Below are positions 1-10,883 of a stretch of DNA of 64,000 nucleotides, piece after piece. The notes under the pieces were generated by a model that was not told where the DNA came from, searched no databases, and worked only from the letters and a program-made list of their open reading frames with translations. A program made the translations under genes and the position numbers. Source of the DNA: Chamaecyparis obtusa (Eukaryota > Streptophyta > Pinopsida > Cupressales > Cupressaceae); contig BSBK01002049.1 of assembly GCA_027943335.1 (NCBI GenBank), positions 797,416-861,415 of the forward strand, read 5' to 3'. Each line of letters begins with the position of its first letter. Positions within the stretch are counted from its first letter, which is position 1.

Positions 1-600
1 TCTTAAAAAGGTTGTGGATGCCCCTAAAAAAATAGAAAATGATCACATGAAGAACATGTCTCAGCTGGAGAATAAGGTCAACAATGGAAAATATTTCCTA
101 TAGACTATTTTAAATGAGAGCCACAAGAGTATCAAGATCACCACAAACTCTAGAAACAGGTTGGTGGAAAATTTGGAGAAGGTGCATAATGAGAAGCAAG
201 TCATTTAGCTAGACCAGGATGAATATCAAGAGACCTCAGGGGCCACTAAGAGAACTAGGGAAAACTTAAAAAGGAGAGATGAAAGTACTCCTCTAGAACA
301 CAAGGACATGAAAAAGGCAGCATTGGAGATGACCAAGCTAGAGGTGGAGACGTCTAAGGTTTTCAAGAACCTTGCTTTATCTGTTTACTATCTTCTTGGT
401 TGTTTATGTTCTATTTGGAGTTGTTGCCAGTTTGCTGCCTTTCGACTACCATTTTCTCTATCTTTCTTTAGGGTAGCTTTTTAGTTTTGGGCTTGTTTTT
501 CATTTGTTCTTTTGTTCATACACAATGTTAATTCTATAATCCTAATTTGGTGAAGGGTATCGGATCCCTTGAAAACCTCTTTTCCCATAATAAAAAAAAA
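1..600 (+). mobile_element. Retroposon 3' end, probably LINE-derived
   Basis: The first 360 bases read as a decayed, charged, coiled-coil-like coding stretch in one frame, with stops near the positions where Gln codons would be expected. It is followed by a T-rich untranslated-looking segment and a short A-run at about 591-600, preceded by a GGATCCC-containing tail. A coding relic, a 3' UTR and a terminal A-run are what plant LINEs and their derivatives leave. The element runs off the left edge of the window and no reverse transcriptase is visible, so the class is an inference. Confidence 0.35.
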
Positions 601-1059
601 CACGCACACACATGAAAGATTTTTCATCCACTTTGAAAATATATTATTTATTTATAATTAGTAAAATTTATTTTTTAAAAATTAATCATTAAAACTAAAT
701 GTTTTAATAAAAGAAAACTTCATAATACAAACTGAATTATTTAACCGTTGATAATTAAAATATGAATAAAAGAGACCGCTACTAAATGACTTTTTCTACA
801 ACACTCCTTGTATGATTGAGAACTTGTATATATGATTCGTATCATTTACTATAAAAAGACCTTATCTTACCTTACGTTTCCTTAAAATCCATAAATAATG
901 TCAAAACCATCGTAACTTATAAATCCCCTCACACAAAAAATTTACTTGGTGCGTTACAAGGAGTTATATAATTGTTTAAATCTATTATATATCTATTTCT
1001 ATCTTACTTTTTAAGAATTCCTCGTGACATTCACCTTAAAATCTCTTATTCCCAAGCAT
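601..1059. other. AT-rich spacer, no gene seen
   Basis: A short CA-rich tract follows the A-run. The rest is AT-rich DNA without a supportable reading frame on either strand. Confidence 0.6.
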
Positions 1060-2345
1060 GATAACGACACATTAAGCCCTAATTTGGTTTTTAACCAAAC
1101 TAATTAATTGGTCTCTACGAGCTGATAAAAGCCTGCTGGCTACCAAGTTGAAATTAGCCGTATATTCAAGGAGTTCTATTCTTTCCATTTCTGTATTCCT
1201 AGATTATTATTATCTACAGCCTACTGGGCAGGATCTCAAAGTGAATAAAGAATGAAAGAGAAAAAAGTAATTCTTCGGACAGTTGCAGTCTGTAATACGG
1301 AAGTGACAAATGGAAATAACGGTACAGTTATGTGGGCCTAATTGTTGTTTTCTTCCTTTTGAGAATATATTGCGCCCAGCAAACAAACTCTTTTAAGGTC
1401 AGGAGTGCGTATTTAGCAGGCAGCCATGCCTGTGTTGGGTGTTCAGGGAAAATGGGTTACAAAACCCTAGATTTAAGGAGTCTTAGGGCTCCTCCTGGCA
1501 TTGCGGTCAATGGAGGCTAACAAGTGGAGACAAAAGGAGAAGAGACGCTGCTGCCTGTAGCCAATGTGAGCAAAATCATGCGCAAGGTCCTCCCTCCCAA
1601 AGCCAAGATCTCTAAAGAAGCCAAGGGTACCATGCAAGAATGTGCTTCCGAGTTCGTAGCCTCTGTCACTGCGGAGCCGTCTATTAAGTGTCAGAAGCAG
1701 AAACGGAAAACCATTAATGGTGAAGCTCTTCTATCTGCTAGGGATTCTATTGGATGCGAAAATTATGCAGATCATCTCAAAAATTATCTGCTAAGATACA
1801 AAGAAATTGATTGTGACAAGCTTTCTGTAATAAAACAAGGCTTAGCAGATCAGTCTACTAGTGGTAATGGCAACATAGAAAAGTGGGTTTCAACAGAGGG
1901 TTTTCATCAGTATAAAATTCATCATCATGGGAGTATGTTGGTGGGATCGAATAGCCAAAATTCGCCTTTCCTATAACGCTTAAAGAAGCAATGCACTGGT
2001 CCTTACACAGATCTAGGGTGCCGTGGCCGCAGGGTTTAGGAATCCATAATGTTTACAAGTGATTGTTTGGGTATTTCCTGTAGGATTTATGTCTTCGAAT
2101 CCTTCCAAAGATGACCTAGAGAATAGTATAGAGGTCTTTGTATAGTAAATGAGGTTTCTGTGGTCTACATATAGTTACTGTGCATAAGATTTATGCCCCA
2201 TCTGTTAAGGATTTGGCTCCACTATAGTAGTTGTGTGTCTGTGTTATAATTCTGGCATATAGTTACTGTACAGATAAACCTCCAGTTGCTAATGGCTATC
2301 AGTAGTCGTCGTAGAGAATAAAAAGGAAAATGTATTTAAAAAGGA
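1060..2345 (+). repeat. NF-YB-bearing repeat, copy 1
   Basis: This block matches, in reverse, 34,850-36,960 and 60,600-62,490. Shared sequence starts well upstream of the reading frame: a GCTGAT..AAGCCT segment, an ATTAGCCGTA segment, and a strongly conserved CAGTCTGTAATACG..AAGTGACAAATGGAAAT stretch near 1,288-1,320. It continues through the coding part and on past the stop through a 3' flank of about 350 bases, ending in GAGAATAAAAAGG. Because both promoter-side and 3' flanks are shared, the copies look like duplicated genomic DNA, not processed cDNA. Confidence 0.8.
1452..1976 (+). pseudogene. NF-YB-like histone-fold protein, one in-frame stop
   Basis: NF-YB (HAP3) pairs with NF-YC through a histone fold, and the trimer with NF-YA binds CCAAT boxes in the nucleus. 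The ATG at 1452 opens MGYKTLDLRSL, a leader shared with the two other copies. A TAA at 1518-1520 interrupts the frame, and 150 codons then stay open from 1524 to 1976. That part contains the NF-YB core: LPVANVSKIMRKVLPP, KISKEAK, MQECASEFV, KCQKQKRKTINGE and NYADHLKNYLLRY, matching alpha-1, alpha-2, loop 2, alpha-3 and alpha-C in order. The usual LLWAM of alpha-3 is LLSAR. The C-terminal tail ends NSQNSPFL. This is the best preserved of the three copies. It may be a pseudogene, or expressed from a downstream start such as the ATG near 1578, but that would lose the first helix. No intron is needed to read it. Confidence 0.85.
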
Positions 2346-5300
2346 ATTATAACTTATTGTATTGTATTAAATCTCATTGCTTTTAAAATATACTTGGTTC
2401 ATTCTATATATTAGTATTATTATGAATGGGGCATTGGCCATCATAAACCTAAATAATTGATAGTGTAAGAAGTGATACAGTTCGATGATATGAGAATGTG
2501 GAGGTAAAAATTCTTTATGATTTATTTCATGATTAGAAATAGACATTATTCAGAGGAGAAATATGATCTTCTCAACTTTAACTATGAATAACATGCATAA
2601 CCGAGGTCTATGCGGTTGACTATTAACAATCTAATGCTATGCTAAAATTTTTAGTTAAAAAGCAAAATTTTAATGAAAAGTGAAGCATCCCATTGCACAA
2701 TCAAAATGGGAGGGAATATGCTTGAGTTTTTAATGTGCTATTGATGTGTGATGTATTTCTCTCACGCAATTTTAAGAAGGGGGATAAGAACATTTTAGTA
2801 GTGTTTAACTCATGGGCGACGTATCGAAATAAACAAACCAGTCAATTTTGCGGAAATGTCAAATGATAGTATTTCCATTGCATAGTTGAAGTATCGCCTT
2901 TCCTAAAAACCATCATGCAAGAAACATGAACAATTCAATCAAATGCTAGCATGCGGGGGTAGGTATTCAAATGGTTTTTGATGTTACATGTGTCATAGAA
3001 AATCGATATCTTCATCTCCAAAACTATCAATCTTTCTCCCAAATTCCTAGAAGGTTATGAAACATGTCTTCTAATAGATTCTCCAATGTCGCACGATACT
3101 GAAGTGCCTAGCAATGATGAATACGATTCCTAATAACAGAAGGAATGTATAGCCACTACAAAAATTGTAGCATATCCATCTTTCTCACCCCTACGGATGT
3201 GACAGATGGCCAAAAAGAGTTTTGATGTTTGAAATTAATGTTTAAATAATAGTGTCTCTAATGAATAAAAAGCCTATGTTGGTTTGAAATATCTTAGCAA
3301 TAACATAGGTTTCGTCTATCTCATTTTATTTTGAGAGTTATTGGGACTTCATAATTTTTTTTAGGAAAATGTGAGATAAGCACGGGAAAAGTTGAGAGAC
3401 CGGGGGTGTAAATATTGATCAAAGAAATCTAGACAGTAATGGAACAAATTAAAGTCAACAAATATAAGAATTGTTTATACAGGAACTATTTTACAAAATG
3501 ATGTATGTTTGTGTATATTAGTTATAAGGGAAATGTCAAATGGAAGATAGGGAGTAGGTTTAAATTTTCTAGTCAATGATTTAATATTCAGAAATTATTT
3601 CACTCACTTATAAAATAAATCAAGTTAGCGAGTATATTTTGTTGAATGGAAAAAAATTAGATTTAAGTATAATATGATTAAAAGAAACGAAAAAAGTTAA
3701 GAGGGGGTGTTGAATTGATTTTAAAATATAATTTAGTATAGACATTGTTTTAATTTGTTCATTCTAATTTTTTATGCTATTATAATATATTTTAGTAAAT
3801 TAATATAAGATTTCTTCTTATTTTATCTCTTAAATGTATCTGCATTTCATCTTATATTCTAGAATGATACTAAGAGATTTCTAAGTATGCATTTGTTGCA
3901 GTCGTACTAATGTCTGGGTAGTTTGTGTCTAAGAGATATAGTAAAAGTCTATATTATTATTATTATTGTTGTTGTTGTTGTTATTGTTATTATTATTAGC
4001 AGTCTTTCTAACCTATTATGTGGGTTTTAAAAGCTAATAATGAATTTTATTATTTTAAACATGAAGGAATTTGAGTCTTGATTCTATAAGGTCAATCCAT
4101 ATGATATAAGGTCAATTTAGTTAAAATTTACTTTGCAATTACTATCATTTTTCCTAGGATGACTCTATTCACTCATGCTTACCAACACCTCAACACTATA
4201 ATTAATGAAGTTCAAAGGAAAAGATATATATTTTAGAATATAGTTTTCTTCATGGAGTTTAGAGAATGTAAATGATATAAGTGTAGTTAACCACCCCTTT
4301 ATATATTTAATATGAAGATAAATTAAATTGTAGAAATTACTCTTCCATTATGCTAGTCAAGATACAAAGGATCGTGCCTAGATTCGCTCATTGTTAAAAT
4401 TATTTTCTTGTATGAATTAAATGTACCAAATATTCACTTTCTAAGATTTCTATCAATAAATTAGCATGGAACCAACATGGAAAATTTATTGAAAAAAATA
4501 TTTTTAATATCTTTTTAATTGCAACAAATTTTACAAAGAAAAAAATGCAATGCAACAATTTTTTATAAAGCGGGGAAAAAATGAGTAAACCTCATTAGAC
4601 AAAAATCCTCTTCAAAAAAGAGATATTGTTAATAAGAAAAGGGCAGGATGATAGATACATGAATGTCTCAACACCTAAATTATGAATCCTACAGAAGTCC
4701 TATTGGAAGAAAAATATCTATATAACTATCCAACCATCCTATCTATGAAGCTCTCCCTAATGAATACAAAACATGAAATAATAGAAACAAAAAAATATTG
4801 TATTATAAGGATGCTTGAATTCATTTGTTGATTAATGAAAATGAATCGGGTATTAATGTGGCTCTCAAATATTCACTATGATAACTCTCAAAATTGTATA
4901 GATAGCTTCAATTCTCAAAGTGGTGACCATTAGAATGACTTAAAATAATTTTCTCAATTAAGGAATCTAGAAAAGGATATTAGTACTAAGGAAAGAATTA
5001 TCTCCAAAGGGATCTGGAAAGGAGGACCCATTATATGATCTCATAAATAGTGTGTAAGGGAGGTCTAATCGAATCCATTAGAGTGGTTCTCTTGAATTGA
5101 CTGACTTGAAACTAATAATTATGAAGCACTACACACAATTGAGAAAAAAACAAATTTAGAAATCTATATTTTATCTTTAATGTCTTTTTGTAAATTAGTA
5201 GTGAAAATTCATTACACATCAATATTAGGCATTAGATAAGAAATATAAGCTTGCAAGTTCTTAAATCTACCAATGAAATCAATCACTTTTTATTTAACAC

Positions 5301-7989
5301 CTTATTTACAATGCATCAAATCAATCAAAGAAATCTTAAGACCGATATTATTTTGAAATTGTTGGATAAAAGCATTAGCAAGTTTTTGACAAGAATGAAT
5401 GAAACAAGTAGGCAAAAAAACAATAATATTGAAAGTCTTTATATCGAAATGTTCTAGTAAATAGTTTAGTTGTGATCTTTAGAGATATCACTACATGGTG
5501 TTTAAAAGGTTTTAATAGGGGCCTAATGATTACCTTTATCATTTTAAGTTTCTAAATGAGGTATTTTCAATTATTAAGGGATAACAAAGAGGATGATATA
5601 TAGGGACAAAGGACAAGCAATGTCACATGTAGGAATTTTAAACTTGGACTGAACCATCGAAGAAATTTCTTATTGTAATGATGACATGATTTTAAAGAAG
5701 CTATTAATAGTAGATTCAGCATAAAGAGTTGGAGGAGATGTACATGTGAAAGGTTTGGACCATTATGAAAAATGTAAGGAATGGTAGAATATGAAAATGG
5801 AGTTCATTTTTGTAGATAGTCATGGATGATGATTGTGAAACACATAGAATACTTGAAGGAGGAGGAATAATAGGATTAGGAATGCTCACCTATGTAGGAT
5901 TTGTATTTTGAATGGAAGTGGTCATAAGAGGTGGATCATAAGTGGATACACTAGGTATTGAGGTAGGAATAGGAATGGAAGTCTCAACACTAGTGGGAGG
6001 TGGACTGAAACAAAACTCTTGGGCACAATATCTAATAACTTTAATATTATTAATAATAATATTAGAGATCCTATACAAGATAATAACACCATGTTCAACA
6101 TTTTTAATTAAGTCCCTCAAACCCTCAACTAAGGTGATGGCTTCAGGATTAGAGTTTTCTTGTCCTAACGATTGCTCAAATTTTGTAAACCGGTATGAAA
6201 TCTTTTGAACTTGCATAGGAGGAAATATTAAGCTCTCATATTCATCATGAGAAGAGTGGGAAAACATTTTCTCAACTATGGTAGTAATGTCATTAGTACC
6301 AGCATATTTGTCTCATCATGATCCTTAGGAAAATAACCCATTAGTCTACAACTTTACCTAATTTGAATGCTATAAGTAGGACTTAAGGTAATATCAATTA
6401 GGGAAAAAAAAAAAGGAAGGGAAATAGATAGAAGAAATTTAAATAAGAAGTTCTTGGAAAAAATATATATAAATATTCATTATTTTTATGCAAAATATAA
6501 AATGAATTAAGCACAATTATACATGAAACTAATAAAGAGAAAATATAAGTATTAAATCATTTGAAAATTATGATCCAATGCATAAAGTAAATCTAATACC
6601 AAAATTAGAATAGAAATATATAATACGTTGGGTACCCTAAAAATATACATTCTGGAAAGGGAAGCAATGCAAATGGGTAGATTACTCCTTTTTAAAATTG
6701 CACATTTTGAAGGAAGATGGCATAAAATACCCAAGTATCTCTTGAGTAGTAAATGGGACAATTACCTTTCAATCAATATGTAAATGAAAAATGGGAGAGG
6801 GAAGATGAATATGATGATGGGATATAAAGGCTAAATACGGAAATATAAATGAGTTAAGAAAATATAGACTGATCATAAATAACTATGAGAAACTTGAAAT
6901 GTATTAACACAACATCCAGATTCTATAACTAACCTATGGTATGCATTTGATTCTAGAAAATGTAGGGAACAAAATGTTTGAAATTTTTTATTCTCTGGTA
7001 AAAATAAATGTTATGTTTTTGGTATTTTTCAATAAAAAATGTATGGTGAGTCCATCAAATTTCACTCTACTTGCAAAAGTTCTGATAGATGTATCACTTA
7101 TTTCTATACATAGAAAAGGAGGTGGAAGATTGGATAAAGGTGGTTTCCTCAATAAATAACCTCTAAAAATATTCATATTGAAATTGCATAAATAATTTTT
7201 TTTTTTAAGTTAAATATTTGATTCACCTTCACTATACCTTCATGAACAAATGTAGGAATTTCTCATTTTCATGAAGATACTAGATTGTTTCTTGGATTAA
7301 AGGTTATGACCTTTGAATGTAGAGAGGAATCAAGGATACCTGCACACATGTATGGATCTATGAACATCACTTCTAGACCTTTAATTTTTCTATTCTTGAT
7401 AATCACTTCATATGAAAGAAGAATTTTTGTTGATAGAAGGAATGGATTTTATTGCTTGAATATGAACTCTTCTAATTATCATTAACGGGAGATAATATTT
7501 CTTTAATAGAAAGGTTACCCTCAAGTTTCTTGGGAATTCTTGAAGAAATGCTAGATCTTGGATGTTTTCCTTCAAATATTGAATTCATCTTGATTGTTTT
7601 AGTGCTTTTTTTCCTGTAATTGATTATGTTTAGAAAAATGAGGAGAGATAGTGTATTTAAATATCTCTCAAACATTTTAAGATGAAAAATTGATCCAGGC
7701 TAACCATGAGACCTAAGTTCTCACCAAAATACTAACATAGGTTCGTGGGTCAAAATTGAGCCAATTTAGGTTGGAACGTAACATTTCAAATGTCATGTTC
7801 ATAAGAACAAAGAATTTGAAACATGTTTTTTACAAGACAATGAACCAAAATTTTAACCAAGTATCATGATGATGAGGTAGATGTTTGAGAACAAGAATCA
7901 AGTTTCTAGAGCGAAGAATAACAAACATTAGATATCAAAATCAAAAAAATGGGGCCTAATAGAGCATCCAATTATGTGCACTAACTTTT
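2346..7989. other. Long AT-rich stretch without recognisable genes
   Basis: Only short open frames occur, none with a recognisable motif. The longest, 5890-6267 on the minus strand (125 codons), is low-complexity and Pro/Thr/Ser-rich at its end and overlaps an 88-codon frame on the plus strand. Minus-strand frames at 6552-6761, 6988-7176 and 7472-7675 could be pieces of one decayed coding region, but I cannot assign a family. Confidence 0.5.
3951..3999. repeat. TTA/TTG trinucleotide microsatellite
   Basis: A run of ATT units passes into GTT units and back to ATT, giving a compound trinucleotide tract of about 49 bases. Confidence 0.9.
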
Positions 7990-8440
7990 TTGGGATAGTA
8001 TAGTTATAATTACAAATTATTTTTTAGTTGTTTGCATCTTAATCCAAAACCTAAAGCTCTAGGTAAAGAAGGCACCTCCAAGTCTAGGGTTCCTAGAGCA
8101 CTCAAATGACATTTTTAGGCTCATATTTTATTGACATTTTCCTCTCTCTATATATAATTTCTAGTTCTATAATGATTTTTTTCCTTTTGACTATTTTTAA
8201 TTTAATTTTAGTAAATCTTGTCAATTTCCTTTTATTTTGACTAGTTCTTTCATAATTCCTTGTCATCATCATATATCATCATCTCACCTTAAAAAGTGAA
8301 TAATTATCCATATTTATCATCTATCATAAGGGAATGTAGTTAAGGATAATTATTTAATCCCTAATGAAAGTATGGTTTAGAATGATTAATATTGTACATG
8401 TTTAAGATAGTGAAGATAGGATTTGTAACATTTCATTTTG
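7990..8440. repeat. Diverged repeat, copy 1 (partner at 30,300-30,720)
   Basis: A segment containing AAGGCACC, AGCACTCAAATGACAT and TTTTTAGGCTCA recurs in the same order and orientation near 30,420-30,500, followed in both places by T-rich sequence and a TTGTCATCAT segment. The two copies flank the B nest on its two sides. Identity is low and patchy by eye; the family is not recognised. Confidence 0.4.
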
Positions 8441-8447
8441 GTGAGCC

Positions 8448-9533
8448 TATTAGAAATAACAGTCCAAAATACAACTGGGAGAGGGGTGAATCAATTGTAT
8501 GAAAGCCAAATAAGCATTTTTAAAAAATTAACGAAATTGACATAGATTGTAGGTATTAATACAGAAAACAAATGAGCAACACAACACAACACAATATGAC
8601 ACAAAATGTGGTTTCAGGGAAACCTTGTTAAGGTAAAAACCATGGTGGGAATTAGCACCTGTGATAATATAATATTCTAAAAGTATCCTTGTGAAAACAT
8701 CTATCCCTATTAAGAGTTGATTATTACATCTAGGTACAAAAGTCCCTGTTAAAGAGCACCCCTATTAGGAAGCTTCCTACCTTGTTAGGACTAGATCTTA
8801 TGTGGAGCTCACTGCCCCAAGTGTACTTCTCTAAGTGAAGGTTATACCCACCTTCAGGACTCACTATCCAAAATATTTCAATAGGTTAATGTGAAATAAA
8901 AATTGGTGATATGATACACAACAACCTTGCTTGCTAAAATAGATCCAATTATGCTCACAAATACCAAAAAAATTCACAACTATCTGTAATACACCTATGC
9001 GCTATCACATTTGATCTGGCATGCCCCTATTATGCTTCACACACCCACAAATAGGGGAATTTCATCTCTATTTATAAAACTTTACAATTCAATCAACTGA
9101 TTCGACCTATTGAGACTTCCACAATGCATAATTAATTATATTACATCTTGCTAAGATACCAAAGGTATCTAGACAAATCATACAATTAATCTATAATAAA
9201 AAAAATTAAAAAAAAGATATAAATCCATAATCTAAGCTTTCTATCCTCAAACATGCCACCTAAATAGGTCAGGTCCATAACTAGCTCCTTGCCTTTACAC
9301 ATGCCACAACTGATGTTACCATAATCCTTGCAACCTCACATCCACATAAGATGAAATTCCATGTGTATTCTGCTATGTCCTAAGCTCCCAAGACATAACT
9401 CCATCTCACATACATATTCTACCCCAAAATATAGTAACAACTTCACAATTTTCTCTCCTACTGTCTTCTAACAAGTCCACACTGTTTCCACTAAAACTCA
9501 TTGTAACCATCAAACTAGAATCTACTATCATAG
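8448..9533 (-). repeat. Element B, left LTR (3' LTR), broken by element A
   Basis: This begins TATTAGAAATAACAG and follows the LTR at 28,873-30,139 nearly throughout, with roughly four of five bases matching. Shared landmarks are the GAGAGGGGTGAATCA motif, CACAATATGACACAA, the GGGAAACC..TTAAGGTAAA segment and CTGTTTCCA..AAACTCATTGTAA. The match stops at 9533, where element A begins, and the last 240 or so bases of the LTR are not found on the far side of A. The first two bases TA replace the TG expected of an LTR end. Confidence 0.75.
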
Positions 9534-10754
9534 TGTTGGAAATGTAAATGGAAAAGTAGCACTGAGAGAGGGGGGGGGTGAATCATAAATTACTAACTTT
9601 TATCCTTTTAAACTGTAAGAACTTTATGCATCATTTGAACAATCTAAGTAACATATCATGTCAAACATCATACATGAAATCACACATAACACAATAAATT
9701 TGGTAACCCAAAAACCCTTGAAAGGTAAAACTGGGGTGGGGATGAAACCCACAAATCTTCACTACTGCAGATAATAAATTTTTCCTGTTAGGGCTACAAG
9801 TTGTGATCAAAACATGATCTACCCTATGAGAGGTCTACTCTGTTAAAAGCTAAGAGACTTATGCAGTCTACCTTGTTAAAGAATTTGTAAACTTACAATA
9901 AAGTAAGCACTCGGTAAAGAGATTTACAAAAGTCTGCTAAGACTAATCAATTAAGAGATTTACCTTGATACACTGGTTAGAATGTCTCAGTACCTGATGT
10001 TTCGGTTTGCACTGATATGATGATTACAGATCTTCTCTTTACTGTATGATTATGATCTCTTTTATCTGATCTTTCTTGATTCTATCCTTTCACTACTTTG
10101 CTCGGTCACTGAACTCTGTCTGAATACTTCTCCTCATCATTTCCTGATACTCACAGTATTCATCCGATCTCAATATCTCTTGTTCTCTTTAATTTTCACA
10201 CACTTATCTCTAATCTAGATCTTTCCCTTATATAGAAACGAAAATATTTTACCATTACAAGATTTATGATTCAGATATATTTCTATTGCCGCCTATACTA
10301 TACAATTTTTTGATTGGCTCTAGGTTTTGCATAGGGATCAATGATAGCAATATGGATGTGTAATCACCTCCGCAATTACCTCATACAAAACATTATTATC
10401 ACCAAAAATGGTTTACCTTGATCATTGTGCCATTCCAAACTTGTATATCAATTCTGACTCACTCGGCAAAAGTTAACCCTAGCACTCGACATCAACTATA
10501 CTCGGCATCTATTGAACTTCGCTATCACTTGGTAGTCATTGATATATGTGACTCACCATCGACAATACACTCAGTATATTACAAATATATTATGACCACA
10601 AAACTTTACTCGGCATTACTACTGCTCGGGAAATATACAATACAAAACTCAGCCTTTACAAAATGACTCGGTCGCAGTGATGACTGACCATCATTGCCTA
10701 GATATATGACTAAGTGTAAGACACTAATGGTCAACAAAATTATAGAGATCTACA
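9534..10754 (-). repeat. Element A, left (3') LTR
   Basis: It starts TGTTGGAAATGTAAATGG, as does the copy at 20,178. It carries the G-rich GGTGAATCA motif, a GGTAACCCAAAAACCC..AAAACTGGGGTGGG segment and several CTCGG words. The inner end is placed at CTACA before the purine tract by comparison with element D; an earlier TCAACA at about 10,736 is an alternative end. Confidence 0.8.
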
Positions 10755-10770
10755 ATCTTCCCCTTTGACA
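10755..10770 (-). promoter_or_regulatory. Element A polypurine tract
   Basis: On the minus strand this reads TGTCAAAGGGGAAGAT directly against the LTR, where plus-strand DNA synthesis is primed. It matches the tract of element D in place and sequence. Confidence 0.75.
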
Positions 10771-10883
10771 TTAGTGGCAAAAACACTTTGTCATGACATT
10801 CATATATATAGTTACAAAAAATTATGTTTGTACTAGCCTAATAATTACTCCCCCTAAGATATATATACATATTCAAAATTGTG

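Noticed and set aside
8443..8447. Target duplication for element B
   Set aside because: GAGCC outside the left LTR does not match ACATT outside the right one; an ACATT at 8,428-8,432 is 15 bases too far away.
9529..9533. Target duplication CATAG for element A
   Set aside because: The right LTR of A is truncated, so the partner copy cannot be identified.
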